From JBGPIT01 sp041485125 (GTDB lineage: Bacteria > Desulfobacterota > Binatia > UTPRO1), in assembly GCA_041485125.1 (NCBI GenBank), contig JBGPIT010000086.1, positions 1-14,827 on the forward strand: a DNA stretch of 14,827 bases, written 5' to 3'. How positions within the stretch are numbered: the stretch's first letter is position 1; each line of letters opens with the position of its first letter. The translations under genes and the position numbers were made by a program. The notes beneath the pieces are model-generated. The model was not told the DNA's origin. It was given only the letters and a program-made list of their open reading frames with translations, and searched no databases. Below, one piece after another: positions 13,822 to 14,827 of the stretch.

Positions 13822-13987
13822 TCGGCGGACGCGTGCCAAAGCAACCTATGCAAGCCGCCAAGAGCCGAGAATCTCTGCCGGCGGCGAGCTGTCGAGTTGG
13901 CTTCTGTAGGCCGCCATCGGCTCGGGTTCGCGGACAAAAGGCGGACGATTCCTCCCGGCGGTTGGGCACCCTGCGTTCCCAAACCCG

Positions 13988-14827
13988 CTACTCGTCGTCC
14001 TCCGGGAACAAGTGCGGCAGTGCGCCCCTGAGCTCGGGTGAATCTTTCGGCCGAGACAGAATGTCCACATCGCTCTTCAGGACCCGCGCGAACACAGAAC
14101 GGCCCTGATCGTTCTCGAAATAGAAATCGAGGACGTCCTCTGTGTCATCGCCTTTGGGTTGTAGAACCGACTCGAACCCCGACTTCTTGCTGACAGGAAG
14201 GTGACCCCGGAGTTCCTCACCCTGGTTGAGCACTGCGACATTCTCCCTACCGACGACGCGCTGCAGTGGGGGAAGCCCTTCGACCTTGTCCTTCCAGATG
14301 GGGACGCCGTCGCGTTTGGCTCTGATCACATCGTCGAAGATGACGACAAACGGCCATGGAATCGGGACCGGTCGCGCATGCTGAAGCTTGATGGCCACGT
14401 CGACAAAGACCTCGAGACAGTAGCCAACGGCGTCCTCACGCCAGTTCCCTTCGTGCCCGCGCGCGCGCGAGTCCCACTCGATATCGATCGTGCCGTCGCG
14501 AACCTGGGAGACGTTCGGGAGAAAGCCCTCGAGGTTCAAGAGATCGGATGGCCGAACGCCGTAGGCGGAGGCGGCGAGTGCGCGGTTGGTATCGGGGCCG
14601 TGGAGACCCAGAAAGAACGTCGTACCGGGCATGCCTCGGATCAGGAGGAAATGAGCGCGGCCGATCGCCTCAAGCGCTTCCCGATATCGGCCCGCGTCGA
14701 AAAACAAGCGAGCGTCGCCGTGGAGCTTCCGTACTTCGGGGTCCTCGATCAACACGGCCAAGTCGATGTCGTCGAGCTTGAGCCCATCGAGGTGTGTAGC
14801 GCACCACGCATCCACGACCTCGCGCGT
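13988..14827 (-). CDS. hypothetical protein, 5' end beyond window
   Basis: The frame is open from the right window edge to a TAG at 13988-13990, giving at least 279 residues. A GTG at 14815 could be the start, but the frame remains open upstream of it and no ribosome site is visible, so the gene is probably cut. There is no signal peptide or membrane segment in the visible part, so the product is probably cytoplasmic. An N-terminal helical stretch (EVRKLHGDARLFFDAGRYRE) resembles a single TPR-like hairpin. The middle has IPWPFVVIFDDVIRAKRDG and the end is acidic (LFPEDDE). I recognise no family. It lies on the far side of repeat copy 2 and converges on the NTF2-like gene. Confidence 0.6.
   Translation of the reverse strand, partial: TREVVDAWCATHLDGLKLDDIDLAVLIEDPEVRKLHGDARLFFDAGRYREALEAIGRAHFLLIRGMPGTTFFLGLHGPDTNRALAASAYGVRPSDLLNLEGFLPNVSQVRDGTIDIEWDSRARGHEGNWREDAVGYCLEVFVDVAIKLQHARPVPIPWPFVVIFDDVIRAKRDGVPIWKDKVEGLPPLQRVVGRENVAVLNQGEELRGHLPVSKKSGFESVLQPKGDDTEDVLDFYFENDQGRSVFARVLKSDVDILSRPKDSPELRGALPHLFPEDDE

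Larger units (their letters stand above)
13634..13987. other. intergenic region containing repeat copy 2
   Basis: About 350 bases lie between two convergent genes. Apart from the tRNA-Ser 3'-half repeat I see no gene: the open frames here carry the tell-tale GGGGIRTHEPLRAAGFQ translation of a tRNA read antisense. No T-run terminator was found on either side. Confidence 0.5.

Noticed and set aside
13566..14108. Plus-strand frame covering repeat copy 2
   Set aside because: Same tRNA-derived artefact peptide; no start signal; it overlaps the convergent minus-strand gene.
1..14827. CRISPR array, rRNA, transposase or phage structural genes
   Set aside because: No regularly spaced short repeats, no rRNA-like sequence, and no DDE, HUH, serine or tyrosine recombinase motifs could be found in the translated frames.

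Overview
The window is GC-rich DNA with no plasmid or phage structural genes. It probably comes from a Gram-negative, deltaproteobacterium-like genome of the Myxococcota or Binatota type. The evidence is a lipobox lipoprotein, a protein ending in a beta-barrel with a C-terminal Phe, and a secreted protein with a long Thr/Pro/Ala/Ser linker followed by Cys-rich helical repeats. The lineage is an impression from style, not from a marker gene.

Left part (1-5028). On the minus strand, a small Cys/His protein (629-883) overlaps by ATGA a 3'-truncated PlsC-type acyltransferase (1-632). About 700 bases without a convincing gene follow. On the plus strand, a large modular secreted protein (1601-4294) lies 26 bases ahead of a short crotonase-fold protein (4321-5028), which keeps only one of the two usual catalytic glutamates.

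Middle part (5124-13821). Two identical 55-bp direct repeats, 8,643 bp apart, bracket this stretch. Each is the 3' half of a tRNA-Ser (anticodon UGA) gene on the minus strand, from the anticodon loop to just past the discriminator base. This is the usual form of an integrase attachment site in a tRNA. Between the repeats is a predicted beta-glucan locus. On the minus strand are a TPR plus beta-barrel protein (8668-10434) and, 9 bases downstream, a large exported GH17 glycosidase (5893-8658). Divergent from them across a 186-base spacer are a GH17 lipoprotein (10621-11955) and a secreted jelly-roll protein (12008-12934). The stand-alone jelly-roll protein and the C-terminal part of the large GH17 enzyme share motifs, so they probably bind the same kind of sugar. 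A membrane-anchored NTF2-like protein (13052-13633), visibly less GC-rich than its neighbours, is the last gene before the second repeat. No integrase, transposase or glycosyltransferase is visible.

Right part (13822-14827). A minus-strand gene of unrecognised family runs off the window end.

Reading of the whole: this looks like a cell-envelope or secreted glucan remodelling and export cassette (two GH17 enzymes, an outer-membrane barrel, a lectin-like module) lying inside a tRNA-Ser-bounded accessory segment. The individual families are known. The combination and its placement are the most unusual things in the window.
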